DNA from: a virus
Virus record (IMG/VR): IMGVR_UViG_3300006101_000057
Span: 1 to 26,034 of that record
Reading direction: 5' to 3' (one strand)
Length of the DNA: 26,034 nt
Shown here: positions 1 through 4,908 of the stretch, piece after piece
Layout of the letters: each line of letters begins with the position of its first letter
How positions within the stretch are numbered: position 1 is the first letter of the stretch
Position numbers and translations under genes: made by a program
The notes under the pieces: model-generated
Database searches by the model: none
What the model saw: the letters and a program-made list of their open reading frames with translations, nothing else
What the model was told of the DNA's origin: nothing

Positions 1-113
1 TTGTAGGGGTTCACTCCGAGAATCGAACCTGCGTCCGAGCCTCCTAGACCCTTGCTACGGGCTTCCAGCCATTCGTCGTGACTGATTACGTCAGTCCTGG
101 TCACTACTTTCAT
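1..113 (-). CDS. YqaJ-type recombination exonuclease, N-terminus only
   Basis: Only the first 37 residues are in the window; the gene runs off the low-coordinate edge. The visible part has W at about 15, LEAR just after it, and GGSDAGSILGVNPY at about 24-37. This is the N-terminal signature of the YqaJ/lambda-exonuclease family, in which the conserved R and the GxSDAxxxLGxNPY segment open the nuclease fold. Family members degrade one strand of dsDNA and hand the ssDNA to an annealing protein. That fits the annealing-type protein and SSB encoded 5 kb upstream in the same direction. The ATG at 113 follows a strong Shine-Dalgarno (CCTGAGGAGGA), the same extended version used by other operon-leading genes here. 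The catalytic ExK region is outside the window. Confidence 0.85.
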   Translation of the reverse strand, partial: MKVVTRTDVISHDEWLEARSKGLGGSDAGSILGVNPY

Positions 114-175
114 TGTTTCCTCCTCAGGATTAGATACTGCATTGGTACTGCGAACTGTAATCATAGCCTGTGACA

Positions 176-526
176 TCAGGTTGCCGCCTTGATGCTGGAC
201 AGGAGACTGCGGAGCCCGTCGAGCCGAGACTGAGCCGCACGAAGCGCCTCTCGGCAGGTGGTCAGGCGGTTGTCGGCGATCTTGTACGCCAGCAAAAGGT
301 CGGCGCAGGCTTCGGTGGCGTAGTCCTCGACCTCGCCCACCGTCAACTTGTCCCTCGACGCTGCTCGGTAGGTCAGACGAGCCTTAGCGAACTCGGTCTT
401 GTACGCCACCTCGGACTCGGCAGCCAAGTCGCCAGCCTGGGCGATTTGGTCTACCAACTCGTCGATGCGCTTCAGGCTCTTGGCGATGCCGTTCTGGACG
501 TTGGCGACGGTGAAGAAGTCAGCCAC
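176..526 (-). CDS. small coiled-coil phage protein of unknown function
   Basis: This 116-residue protein starts at GTG (526) after AAGGACT, two bases beyond the TAA of the Rpf-like gene. It is almost entirely helical and charged, with heptad-like stretches at about 12-50 and 75-115 separated by a VGEVEDYATEAC turn. Proteins of this kind, with a conserved short turn between two helices, recur next to recombination genes of actinophages, but I know of no assigned function. The YqaJ exonuclease gene follows after 62 non-coding bases. It could be an accessory factor for recombination, which is inference from position only. Confidence 0.7.
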   Translation of the reverse strand: MADFFTVANVQNGIAKSLKRIDELVDQIAQAGDLAAESEVAYKTEFAKARLTYRAASRDKLTVGEVEDYATEACADLLLAYKIADNRLTTCREALRAAQSRLDGLRSLLSSIKAAT

Positions 527-528
527 GA

Positions 529-894
529 TTACCAGTCCTTACAGGTCGAGGTTTGGTCTGGGACGGGGAGCCCGTGCTGGATTTGTTCAGCGACGTAGAC
601 CTGCTGCTCGGGAGTTGCTAGGTACGGAGCCGAGGCAAAGCGCAAGCCGCCGTTGTGTTCCCAGTTCCATTGGGTCATCCCCAGCCCTCCCTCGTACTCG
701 CCTCGTTGCTTCCAGTTGTGGGTCTCGCAGATGTAGACCCTCGACCACGCTGCCATGATTCTAGGTGACACCAGCGACGGGCGATGAGTGACGTGGGCGA
801 CGTTGTGGATAGCGTGGGGCGTGACGTGGTGGTGGTGAACGTTGGTCGGGGAGATGAGCGTCACCACCAGCCCGACGATGAGGAACGGTCTCAT
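529..894 (-). CDS. secreted Rpf-like (resuscitation-promoting factor / transglycosylase-like) protein
   Basis: This 121-residue protein has a short hydrophobic N-terminus (about 3-15) that looks like a signal sequence or anchor. A histidine-rich stretch follows (about 20-37, eight His), then an Rpf-type domain (about 48-118). The domain has W50, the Cys56-Glu57 pair matching the catalytic Glu of Rpf, NW at 60-61, GGLGMTQWNW, and LATPEQQVYVAE at about 92-103. C118 is in place to bond with C56, as in Rpf. Rpf proteins cleave peptidoglycan glycan strands and wake dormant actinobacteria. The ATG overlaps the preceding stop by ATGA and follows GGGGGGTGG. Alternatives are a structural lysozyme or an entry hydrolase, but its location among small early-type genes argues against a virion role. 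Confidence 0.78.
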   Translation of the reverse strand: MRPFLIVGLVVTLISPTNVHHHHVTPHAIHNVAHVTHRPSLVSPRIMAAWSRVYICETHNWKQRGEYEGGLGMTQWNWEHNGGLRFASAPYLATPEQQVYVAEQIQHGLPVPDQTSTCKDW

Positions 895-1172
895 GCCACC
901 CCCCAGAGAATCGCTCGGCGGCCTGATTTAGTCTTGGTCTCGCCCACCTGGACAACGAGCCCGTCTTTGGTGAGTTCGATGCGACGTGGGCGAGCCGTGT
1001 TGGGGGCGAGTTCGAGGCGCTCGGCGATCTGCTCGTCGGTCATCGGCTGGGCTTGGAGAGCGTCCAGCACGAGGTCTCGGAGTCGGGCGGTTTTGCCGAC
1101 CATGCTCTCTGCGGCGAGGATGCTGGTCAGCGTGTCCTGATAGGCAGGTAGGTCGAACAGGCTATAGGTCAT
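891..1172 (-). CDS. winged helix-turn-helix DNA-binding protein
   Basis: This 93-residue protein starts at the ATG at 1172, which overlaps the preceding stop as ATGA. A GTG 18 bases further upstream is possible but less likely. After an acidic/hydrophobic N-terminus, residues 28-93 form a winged-helix pattern: helix RLRDLVLDAL, then MTDEQIAERLELAPNTARPR as helix-turn-helix, then the wing KDGLVVQVGETKTKSGRRA. The closing KSGRRAILW is typical of small phage wHTH proteins that select start or origin DNA. It could be a transcription factor or a replication accessory. It is one of the candidate binders for the repeated operator in this window. Confidence 0.75.
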   Translation of the reverse strand: MTYSLFDLPAYQDTLTSILAAESMVGKTARLRDLVLDALQAQPMTDEQIAERLELAPNTARPRRIELTKDGLVVQVGETKTKSGRRAILWGVA

Positions 1173-1336
1173 GACATCACCGTCAGGCACACGATGCAGA
1201 CCACCGAGTCGCCGTTCCCGTCGAGCAGGTCAGCGTCGGCTTCACGATTCCCGTGTACGTTTGTCCAGCACGTCGGGCAGAAGATCTGCCAGGTTCCGTT
1301 CGTCCAGCGTCCGAAAGCGTAGGCGGTGCGCTTCAT
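1169..1336 (-). CDS. small zinc-ribbon-like protein
   Basis: This 55-residue protein starts at the ATG at 1336, which overlaps the previous stop as ATGA and follows GGTGA. The longer reading frame upstream is not needed because it would overlap another small gene. The protein has CPTC near residue 20 and CIVC near residue 49, a CxxC-x26-CxxC arrangement suited to one zinc ion, with GRWTNGTWQIF before the first pair. Function is unknown. It sits second in the operon behind promoter-operator copy 1. Confidence 0.6.
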   Translation of the reverse strand: MKRTAYAFGRWTNGTWQIFCPTCWTNVHGNREADADLLDGNGDSVVCIVCLTVMS

Positions 1337-1458
1337 TGTGTCACCGACTTCCACCAGGCGGCCTGCTCTTTGCGCTCTTCCTCGGTGCGCATCTCTGGCG
1401 TGATGCAGCCGAACATAATGCAGTGCTTGACCAACTGCTCGCATTTCATACACTTCAT
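1333..1458 (-). CDS. 41-residue Cys-rich peptide, first gene after promoter 1
   Basis: This open frame is too short for usual gene calling. It is supported by a very strong Shine-Dalgarno (TGAGGAGGA, 4 bases before ATG) and by an ATGA overlap with the next gene. The N-terminus is MKCMKCEQLVKHC, with further Cys at 18, then an acidic/basic helix (about 22-33) and WW near 35-36. The closely spaced cysteines suggest metal binding. It is the leading gene of the transcript from the operator-bearing promoter at 1499-1528. No family recognised. Confidence 0.65.
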   Translation of the reverse strand: MKCMKCEQLVKHCIMFGCITPEMRTEEERKEQAAWWKSVTQ

Positions 1459-1476
1459 ACTTCCTCCTCAGGAACT

Positions 1477-1490
1477 CGGCGGTGTTGCCG
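1477..1490 (-). promoter_or_regulatory. leader hairpin
   Basis: The minus-strand transcript can pair CGGC with GCCG around the loop AACACC just before the Shine-Dalgarno. The same hairpin is present at the 7.37 kb copy, and a shortened form (GGC/GCC, loop AACAAT) lies at 4791-4802. Its conservation across three leaders suggests an RNA-level role such as 5' stability or translation control. Confidence 0.45.
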
Positions 1491-1498
1491 ATGTAAAA

Positions 1499-1528
1499 AT
1501 TCTATGTCCATCAGTTGGACAGATGCAA
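1499..1528 (-). promoter_or_regulatory. promoter 1 with 17-base operator-like palindrome
   Basis: On the minus strand, TTGCAT (1523-1528) and TAGAAT (1499-1504) are separated by 18 bases. The spacer is filled by TGTCCAACTGATGGACA (1505-1521), a perfect 6-base inverted repeat around 5 bases. A protein bound there would block RNA polymerase. It drives the operon starting at 1458. Confidence 0.7.
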
Positions 1529-1533
1529 GTATT

Positions 1534-1554
1534 TTCTCAAAGATTTTTTGAGAA
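1534..1554 (-). terminator. AT-rich hairpin between gene end and promoter 1
   Basis: TTCTCAA and TTGAGAA pair around a 7-base loop. It lies between the stop at 1565 and the -35 box at 1528, where the two other promoter cassettes have a strong terminator. There is no U-run on the minus strand, so it may be a weak terminator or only an A/T-rich element upstream of the promoter. Confidence 0.3.
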
Positions 1555-1564
1555 CCTGAAACCC

Positions 1565-2017
1565 CTACTGTTTGCTGGCTTTTCGGCGAGCGTCGGCGTA
1601 GCAGGCTTGGCACATTCCCGAGCGAATCCTGTCGCTGGGCGTGTTCTCCACGATGCGTCCGCACACCTTGCACTCGGTGATGACGGCCTGCTTGGCTCGT
1701 TCCTTGCCCGTCTGCACGAAGCGAGCGAGGTCGTCCAACTTCATCGAGAGGCGAGCCATCTCGTCGAGCAGTCGGCTGATGTCTCGAACTGCGTCGAAGA
1801 TGGGGTCAGAAACTCGGGCTTCGTTCATGCGGATCACTGCGGCGAGGGTCGGGTCAGAGTAGGAGCCCTTTCCTCGTGGGCCACGCTCTCCCGAAGCGTC
1901 ACGGACGGCTCGGGTTCCAGCCCGTCGGCAGAGGTCGAGCATCACGCCATCGGTGAGACGTGCCAGGTTCTTCTCGACCAACTTGCGGTCACGGATCATG
2001 CGGTCTGAGTTTCTCAT
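1565..2017 (-). CDS. phage protein with C-terminal zinc ribbon
   Basis: This 150-residue protein starts at the ATG at 2017, coupled to the preceding 23-residue gene by TAATG and preceded by GAGGGAC. The first half is basic and includes RDASGERGPRGKGSYSD (about 40-55). A helical amphipathic stretch follows (about 66-105), then a zinc ribbon of the CKVC-x16-CQAC type (C116, C119, C136, C139), and the protein ends in basic residues. The design suggests a nucleic-acid binder with an oligomerising helix. No family recognised. An upstream in-frame start would overlap the small membrane gene and lacks support. Confidence 0.65.
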   Translation of the reverse strand: MRNSDRMIRDRKLVEKNLARLTDGVMLDLCRRAGTRAVRDASGERGPRGKGSYSDPTLAAVIRMNEARVSDPIFDAVRDISRLLDEMARLSMKLDDLARFVQTGKERAKQAVITECKVCGRIVENTPSDRIRSGMCQACYADARRKASKQ

Positions 2018-2088
2018 TAGTCCCTCGACCCGAAGAGTCTCGCCAGTGATACGAACAGCACGATTGTCCACAGGATTGCTGAAAGCAT
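2017..2088 (-). CDS. 23-residue single-pass membrane peptide
   Basis: This tiny frame has TAATG coupling at both ends: its ATG uses the A of the VRR-NUC stop, and its own TAA overlaps the next ATG. GGAAGGGG lies upstream at good spacing. The product begins MLSAILWTIVLFVSLARLF and ends GSRD, that is, one hydrophobic segment of about 15-17 residues and a charged tail. It could insert in the membrane. It could also serve only to couple translation across 72 bases, but the strongly hydrophobic composition speaks for a real peptide. Confidence 0.5.
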   Translation of the reverse strand: MLSAILWTIVLFVSLARLFGSRD

Positions 2089-2420
2089 TAGTACCCCTTC
2101 CCCACGATTCTAACAATGTCATCCCAGTCGGAGGGCTTCCAGAGATAGACCTCGGCGCACGGTATAAGTCCGAGTTCGCCCATCACCTCGTCTTGGGCTG
2201 GTGAGGTGCGCCCTTTCTCACGCTTGAGTTCGGCGAAGATGAGCCGAGTGCCACGCCAAGCGGTGATGTCGGGATAGCCAGCGAGGCTCACTCGGCGGCT
2301 GTCAGGGACGGAGTAGACCGACCAGCCCTGCAGACGCATCAGGTGGCAGACCTGCTCTTGGAACTCGGCTTCGAGCATGGTGGACTTCCACACCTTCTTG
2401 CCGAACAACGGGTCAGCCAC
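2088..2420 (-). CDS. VRR-NUC domain nuclease
   Basis: This 110-residue protein is a stand-alone VRR-NUC domain (PD-(D/E)XK superfamily), the usual phage length. Visible motifs are EAEFQEQVCHLMRLQGW (about 17-33, with the N-terminal acidic residues), GYPDI (48-52, catalytic Asp), FAELKREKG (62-70, catalytic Glu and Lys) and a downstream Gln at 76, ending VYLWKPSDWDDI. The family includes structure-specific nucleases such as the FAN1 core, and phage versions are thought to process branched DNA. It starts at GTG (2420) after GGAGACG, overlapping the preceding gene by 8 bases. ATG at codon 15 is less likely because it would remove the first helix. Confidence 0.88.
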   Translation of the reverse strand: MADPLFGKKVWKSTMLEAEFQEQVCHLMRLQGWSVYSVPDSRRVSLAGYPDITAWRGTRLIFAELKREKGRTSPAQDEVMGELGLIPCAEVYLWKPSDWDDIVRIVGKGY

Positions 2421-2577
2421 GTCGTCTCCAAACTTCTTCGATGAGCATGGTCATGACCTGGTCGGCGTCGAGGCGTTTGAGGTGCTTCTTTTTTTTGCGA
2501 GGGATGCGGTGTTCTGAACTAAACCAGAACTTGAACTCGCCCTCTTGGCCTAGTAGAACTCGGCGTTTCTTAGCCAT
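2413..2577 (-). CDS. 54-residue basic protein
   Basis: This short frame overlaps both neighbours by 8 bases (ATGGCTAA at its start, GTGGCTGA at its end), a spacing also seen elsewhere in this genome. It begins MAKKRRVLLGQEGEFKFWF, has a basic patch RKKKKHLKR (about 27-35) and an acidic helix before WRRRG at the C-terminus. The Lys run is encoded by eight consecutive A, unusual in this GC-rich sequence. Small size and charge suggest nucleic-acid binding. No family recognised. Confidence 0.55.
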   Translation of the reverse strand: MAKKRRVLLGQEGEFKFWFSSEHRIPRKKKKHLKRLDADQVMTMLIEEVWRRRG

Positions 2578-2914
2578 GTCGGTACACCTCTCTTGCTCGG
2601 TCTGCTGCGATTAGGTCGGCGCTGGTGGCCCACGAGTGGACGATGAACCCATGCTCCTGAGCGAAGGCTGGGTTCTCGGTGATGAATGAGTGGCAACGTC
2701 GGCAGAGTGCCAGCACGTTGAACTCGTCGAGGATAGACCCACCCCGAGCCCGAGTCATGATCTCGTGAACGTCCGTCGCCCAGTTGGAGCATACACCTGG
2801 TATCTGGGCTTCGCAGTTGGAACGCTCTTCGAGGATGCGCTTGACGAAGATGCGGCGAGCGACGTTGAGTTTCTGCCGCTTCTTGCTCACGGGGTTCAGA
2901 GGGCTGCGCTTCAC
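2570..2914 (-). CDS. HNH endonuclease
   Basis: This 114-residue protein has the zinc pair Cys34/Cys42 and Cys71/Cys74 around the HNH core. DVHEIMTRARGG (about 48-59) carries the metal-binding His50, N66 lies in the middle strand, and CRRCHSFIT (71-79) carries the final His75. A basic N-terminus precedes it. HNH proteins nick or cut DNA; in phages they serve packaging, homing or recombination. Free-standing cargo between other small nucleases is more likely here than the packaging type, which normally sits beside terminase. GTG start overlapping the previous TGA as GTGA. Confidence 0.85.
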   Translation of the reverse strand: MKRSPLNPVSKKRQKLNVARRIFVKRILEERSNCEAQIPGVCSNWATDVHEIMTRARGGSILDEFNVLALCRRCHSFITENPAFAQEHGFIVHSWATSADLIAADRAREVYRHG

Positions 2915-3303
2915 TCGTCGTCCTCATGGTCGAACGGTTTGAAGTTCAACTCGAACGTCTCGCCAGGGAACCAGTTGCCATCGGGCCACTTGGAATTGCG
3001 CTCGAAGTATTCCAGCGTCCAGGCGAGGCACAGGTGGCAGAACATCGGGTGCGATCCCCAGTACGCCTGCGTCCGCTCCATGACCCACTGAGTACATCCG
3101 TCGCATCTACCAGGTAGCCAGTGTTCGGCCTGCGAGTAGTTTCGTGCCACCCACTCGATGACCTTCTCGTCGTTCGTGCCGAGGATGGCGAGTTTCCCCA
3201 TTGCTGGGTTTGGGTTGATACTGAGGTCGTGCTTCCACAGGTAGCAGAGCAGAGCAAGGAAGTCGTCTGGTGTCTGTGGGTTGTCCTCTTGAGCGAGTTT
3301 CAC
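2911..3303 (-). CDS. zinc-ribbon phage protein of unknown function
   Basis: This 130-residue protein starts at GTG (3303). A longer frame from TTG at 3336 is open but less convincing. It has a helical N-terminal part (about 11-27, 45-57), then CDGC (67-70) and CHLC (89-92) forming a CxxC-x18-CxxC zinc knuckle, and an aromatic, acidic tail. The start has no good Shine-Dalgarno. Instead TAGAGT lies 7 bases before GTG, a spacing that would suit a leaderless transcript, common in actinobacteria. The first gene after the 380-base non-coding gap, it leads into HNH and VRR-NUC. Function unknown. Confidence 0.6.
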   Translation of the reverse strand: MKLAQEDNPQTPDDFLALLCYLWKHDLSINPNPAMGKLAILGTNDEKVIEWVARNYSQAEHWLPGRCDGCTQWVMERTQAYWGSHPMFCHLCLAWTLEYFERNSKWPDGNWFPGETFELNFKPFDHEDDE

Positions 3304-3410
3304 AGCCCTAACTCTACAGCACAGCGTCGCTCTCAAGCCTTGAGGCGCTCGCCTGCTGGGAACTGAGGGCTCGTCACCGAGGCGAGAGCAACGTCCGCAG
3401 ACGCATGACG

Positions 3411-3443
3411 GGAACTACACGCTTCGCTGCGCTCCGTAGTTCC
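3411..3443. promoter_or_regulatory. 8-base-stem hairpin
   Basis: GGAACTAC and GTAGTTCC pair perfectly around a GC-rich 17-base loop that itself contains GCTTCGCTGCGCT. No U-run follows on either strand, so it is a structural element or RNA-processing site rather than a classical terminator. Confidence 0.5.
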
Positions 3444-3601
3444 GACCTCGCCCCACTTCACCACTTGATTTTCATCAAGGACATCCACCCGTCATGGCTC
3501 AAGGCAGGTGCTGATTATCGCACGGTTCACCCAGACGTTCTTGGGCGTGAGCCGACCTCACCGAGATCTAACCCCTGTCAATCCTCGGCCCCACCAGTCC
3601 G

Positions 3602-3631
3602 ATTATCCACCTCTGAATGGCTGCTAGTCAG
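3602..3631 (-). promoter_or_regulatory. candidate promoter for the nuclease operon
   Basis: On the minus strand CTGACT (3626-3631) and GATAAT (3602-3607) are 18 bases apart, the same spacing as the three better promoters here. The match to the -35 consensus is only moderate. It lies in the non-coding gap downstream of the WhiB genes and could make a roughly 300-base structured leader. Confidence 0.35.
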
Positions 3632-3684
3632 CCTTACTGCCGTTTGCCCTAGTGAGGGGGCTGGCGTTCGTTTGTGTCAGTCTG

Positions 3685-4224
3685 TTATAGCAGACCCCTG
3701 CGCTTCATGTCTCTCTTGTCCTTGCCGTGCTGTGAGTGTGCCAGGAGGCACTCCTTACAGGTCACGGCGTAGCCAGCGTTGTTGCCGCCCTTTGCCTTGT
3801 TGCGCAGGTACAGTACCTGGTAGCCACGCTCAGTTCCGCAGGGATGCCAGTCGGTCTCCTCTTTGGGGTTTAGGAACGCTTCGTGCGCCTTGTTGCACTC
3901 ACGGCATTGAAAGCCCATCGAGGCGGCGTAGTGGAAGCCCTGCTCGGTTCCGCAGAACTTGTGCTTCAGCAAGTCCATCGAGCGGTAGAGGTGAATCCCT
4001 CGAACCTTGCGGATGGTCGCTAGTTCGGTGGCGTTTGCGCCGCCCCAGACCCCGTGTGTTTCGTTCTCGACCCCGAGTTCGAGGCACTCCGCCCGATACG
4101 GACACTCCGTGCAGATGTCCTTCGCCATCTGTTCGAGCGTCATGCGCTGGTCTCTGGGCGTGTTGTCTGGTGGGTAGAACAGGGCCGTCTTGCCTAAGCA
4201 GGGTGGGTTCTTGAAGTTGCTCAT
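3685..4224 (-). CDS. WhiB-like regulator with two C-terminal CGT/CxxC/AH modules
   Basis: This 179-residue protein has a WhiB domain with the four Fe-S cysteines C9, C38, C41, C47 (CxxC-x5-C) and the GVWGG turn at 58-62. A long extension then carries the same small module twice: C91-GT-GF, C107-x2-C110, H114 and C129-GT-GY, C156-x2-C159, H163. WhiB proteins bind sigma factor and DNA and sense redox state; phage versions (for example in mycobacteriophage TM4) can down-regulate host WhiB genes. The usual length is about 80-130 residues, so this one is long because of the modules, which look like zinc fingers. ATGA overlap with the upstream WhiB gene and AGGAAACG before the start show co-translation. 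Confidence 0.85.
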   Translation of the reverse strand: MSNFKNPPCLGKTALFYPPDNTPRDQRMTLEQMAKDICTECPYRAECLELGVENETHGVWGGANATELATIRKVRGIHLYRSMDLLKHKFCGTEQGFHYAASMGFQCRECNKAHEAFLNPKEETDWHPCGTERGYQVLYLRNKAKGGNNAGYAVTCKECLLAHSQHGKDKRDMKRRGLL

Positions 4225-4580
4225 CGTTTCCTAATCTTGTCTGCTTGGTAGTGGCTGTGAGCGATGCGGCAGGGCTCGCAGTCGGGGACTTTGAAGCCTA
4301 GTTGCCTCAACTTGGCGAGGCGGTGGTAGCCAGCGTTCGTGCCGCATCGAGGATGCTCCTCGACCTTCGGCTTGTCGAGGCTGATGCCACGCTGCTCTCG
4401 AATGAGCCTGCGCTCTTCTGACGTAGTTCCGCCCCAGACCCCGAAGTCCTCACGGAGCAGGGCTTCATCCAGACACTCCTGTCGCTGGGCGCATCCGTTG
4501 CAGATGACCTTCGCATCTTTGACGAACGCTTCGTCGTAGAACAGGATCGTGTCGTAGCCTCGACACGCTGGGGTCGGCAT
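4221..4580 (-). CDS. WhiB-like regulator with one C-terminal CGT/CxxC/AH module
   Basis: This 119-residue protein has a WhiB domain with C6, C27, C30, C36 and GVWGG at 47-51. After a basic stretch it carries one copy of the module found twice in the next gene: C79-GTNAGY, then C101-x2-C104 and AH108. The two proteins are therefore paralogues in tandem. The ATG shares one base with the upstream stop (TGATG). The Fe-S cluster of WhiB proteins is expected to respond to oxygen or nitric oxide, and the partner is the main sigma factor. Which promoters it controls cannot be read from sequence. Confidence 0.85.
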   Translation of the reverse strand: MPTPACRGYDTILFYDEAFVKDAKVICNGCAQRQECLDEALLREDFGVWGGTTSEERRLIREQRGISLDKPKVEEHPRCGTNAGYHRLAKLRQLGFKVPDCEPCRIAHSHYQADKIRKR

Positions 4581-4771
4581 CAGTAGTTCCGCCAGGAGAG
4601 GACTGCGGCGGTGGTGACGGCTGAGACCGCCGTAGCACCTGCAGCGACGAGGAACCGAGTGTCTGGTGTCCAGTTGGTCAGCAGGGTGGCGAAGGCACTA
4701 ACGATGCCTGTCATCACTGCTACGAACTGCACCTTCTGACGGCCTTCTTGAACGGTAATCTTGCGCTTCAT
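4580..4771 (-). CDS. small two-TM membrane protein
   Basis: This 63-residue protein has a basic N-terminus (MKRKITVQEGRQK), hydrophobic segments at about 14-31 and 39-58 with a short polar loop NWTPDT, and ends SWRNY. It has the size and shape of a class II holin, but it leads an operon with WhiB genes, far from any lysin, so holin function is not supported. A role at the membrane such as exclusion or host modification is possible. The start follows GAGGAGGAAAC directly behind promoter 3. Confidence 0.65.
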   Translation of the reverse strand: MKRKITVQEGRQKVQFVAVMTGIVSAFATLLTNWTPDTRFLVAAGATAVSAVTTAAVLSWRNY

Positions 4772-4774
4772 GTT

Positions 4775-4803
4775 TCCTCCTCAGGAACTCGGCATTGTTG
4801 CCA
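4775..4803 (-). repeat. shared leader, third copy
   Basis: The leader between promoter 3 and its first gene repeats the hairpin and extended Shine-Dalgarno of the two operator-bearing copies. CCTGAGGAGGA and the preceding GCCGAGTT match exactly; the hairpin loop region differs. Confidence 0.6.
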
Positions 4804-4809
4804 CCCACG

Positions 4810-4839
4810 AAGTTAGTCGCAGGAAGTCGCCCGTGTCAA
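4810..4839 (-). promoter_or_regulatory. promoter 3 (WhiB operon), no operator palindrome
   Basis: Minus-strand TTGACA (4834-4839, perfect -35) and TAACTT (4810-4815) are 18 bases apart. The spacer lacks the palindrome found in promoters 1 and 2, so this operon may escape the shared repressor. It lies just downstream of a terminator hairpin. Confidence 0.6.
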
Positions 4840-4862
4840 GATTTTTCTCCAGAAAGCCAGAA

Positions 4863-4884
4863 ACCGCTCCCCGAAGGGAGCGGT
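4863..4884 (-). terminator. strong terminator-type hairpin after the SSB operon
   Basis: ACCGCTCCC and GGGAGCGGT form a perfect 9-base stem closed by the stable tetraloop TTCG on the minus strand, followed by TTTCT. It lies 25 bases after the stop at 4909 and before promoter 3, separating two transcription units. The U-run is short but usual for GC-rich phages. Confidence 0.75.
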
Positions 4885-4908
4885 CTCTAGTTGCCAGGGG
4901 AGCGGCGA

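Larger units (their letters stand above)
1462..1528 (-). repeat. promoter-operator-leader repeat, copy 1
   Basis: This block matches 7351-7416 with one single-base gap and only a few substitutions over about 67 bases. Reading on the minus strand, it contains in order a -35 box, a palindrome, a -10 box, a leader hairpin and an extended Shine-Dalgarno. The two copies lie 5.9 kb apart, each directly before a small-gene operon, which suggests duplication under shared control. Confidence 0.85.
3304..3684 (-). other. 381-base non-coding stretch rich in hairpins
   Basis: No reading frame of useful length with a start signal is present on the minus strand. Several inverted repeats can be read: GGCTG-ACTAG-CAGCC near 3619-3633, CCCA/TGGG around 3532-3547, CTTGAT-GAAA-ATCAAG (3464-3479, GAAA tetraloop on the minus strand), an 8-base stem GGAACTAC/GTAGTTCC (3411-3443), and CTCAA-GGC-TTGAG just before 3330. 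It could be an untranslated leader, a structured RNA, or a spacer with terminators. The longest plus-strand frame here runs into the antisense of the WhiB genes and looks spurious. Confidence 0.55.

Noticed and set aside
11-45. tRNA-like T-loop sequence (minus strand GGTTCGATTC)
   Set aside because: The flanking bases do not form the T-stem, no cloverleaf or acceptor stem is present, and the bases encode the conserved YqaJ motif GSDAGSILG.
1253-2008. Plus-strand frame of 251 codons
   Set aside because: It crosses several minus-strand genes and promoter 1, lacks a start signal, and has no recognisable motif.
2550-2927. Alternative minus-strand frame over the HNH gene
   Set aside because: It lacks the HNH motif and has no start signal; the overlapping frame is a clear HNH enzyme.
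3405-4214. Plus-strand frame of 269 codons
   Set aside because: It is antisense to a clear WhiB gene, has no Shine-Dalgarno, and its product is Arg/Ser/Pro-rich as expected from the GC-rich opposite strand.
4580-4771. Holin assignment for the two-TM protein
   Set aside because: Size and topology would fit, but it leads a WhiB operon without a lysin, and a better holin candidate is at 8084-8335.
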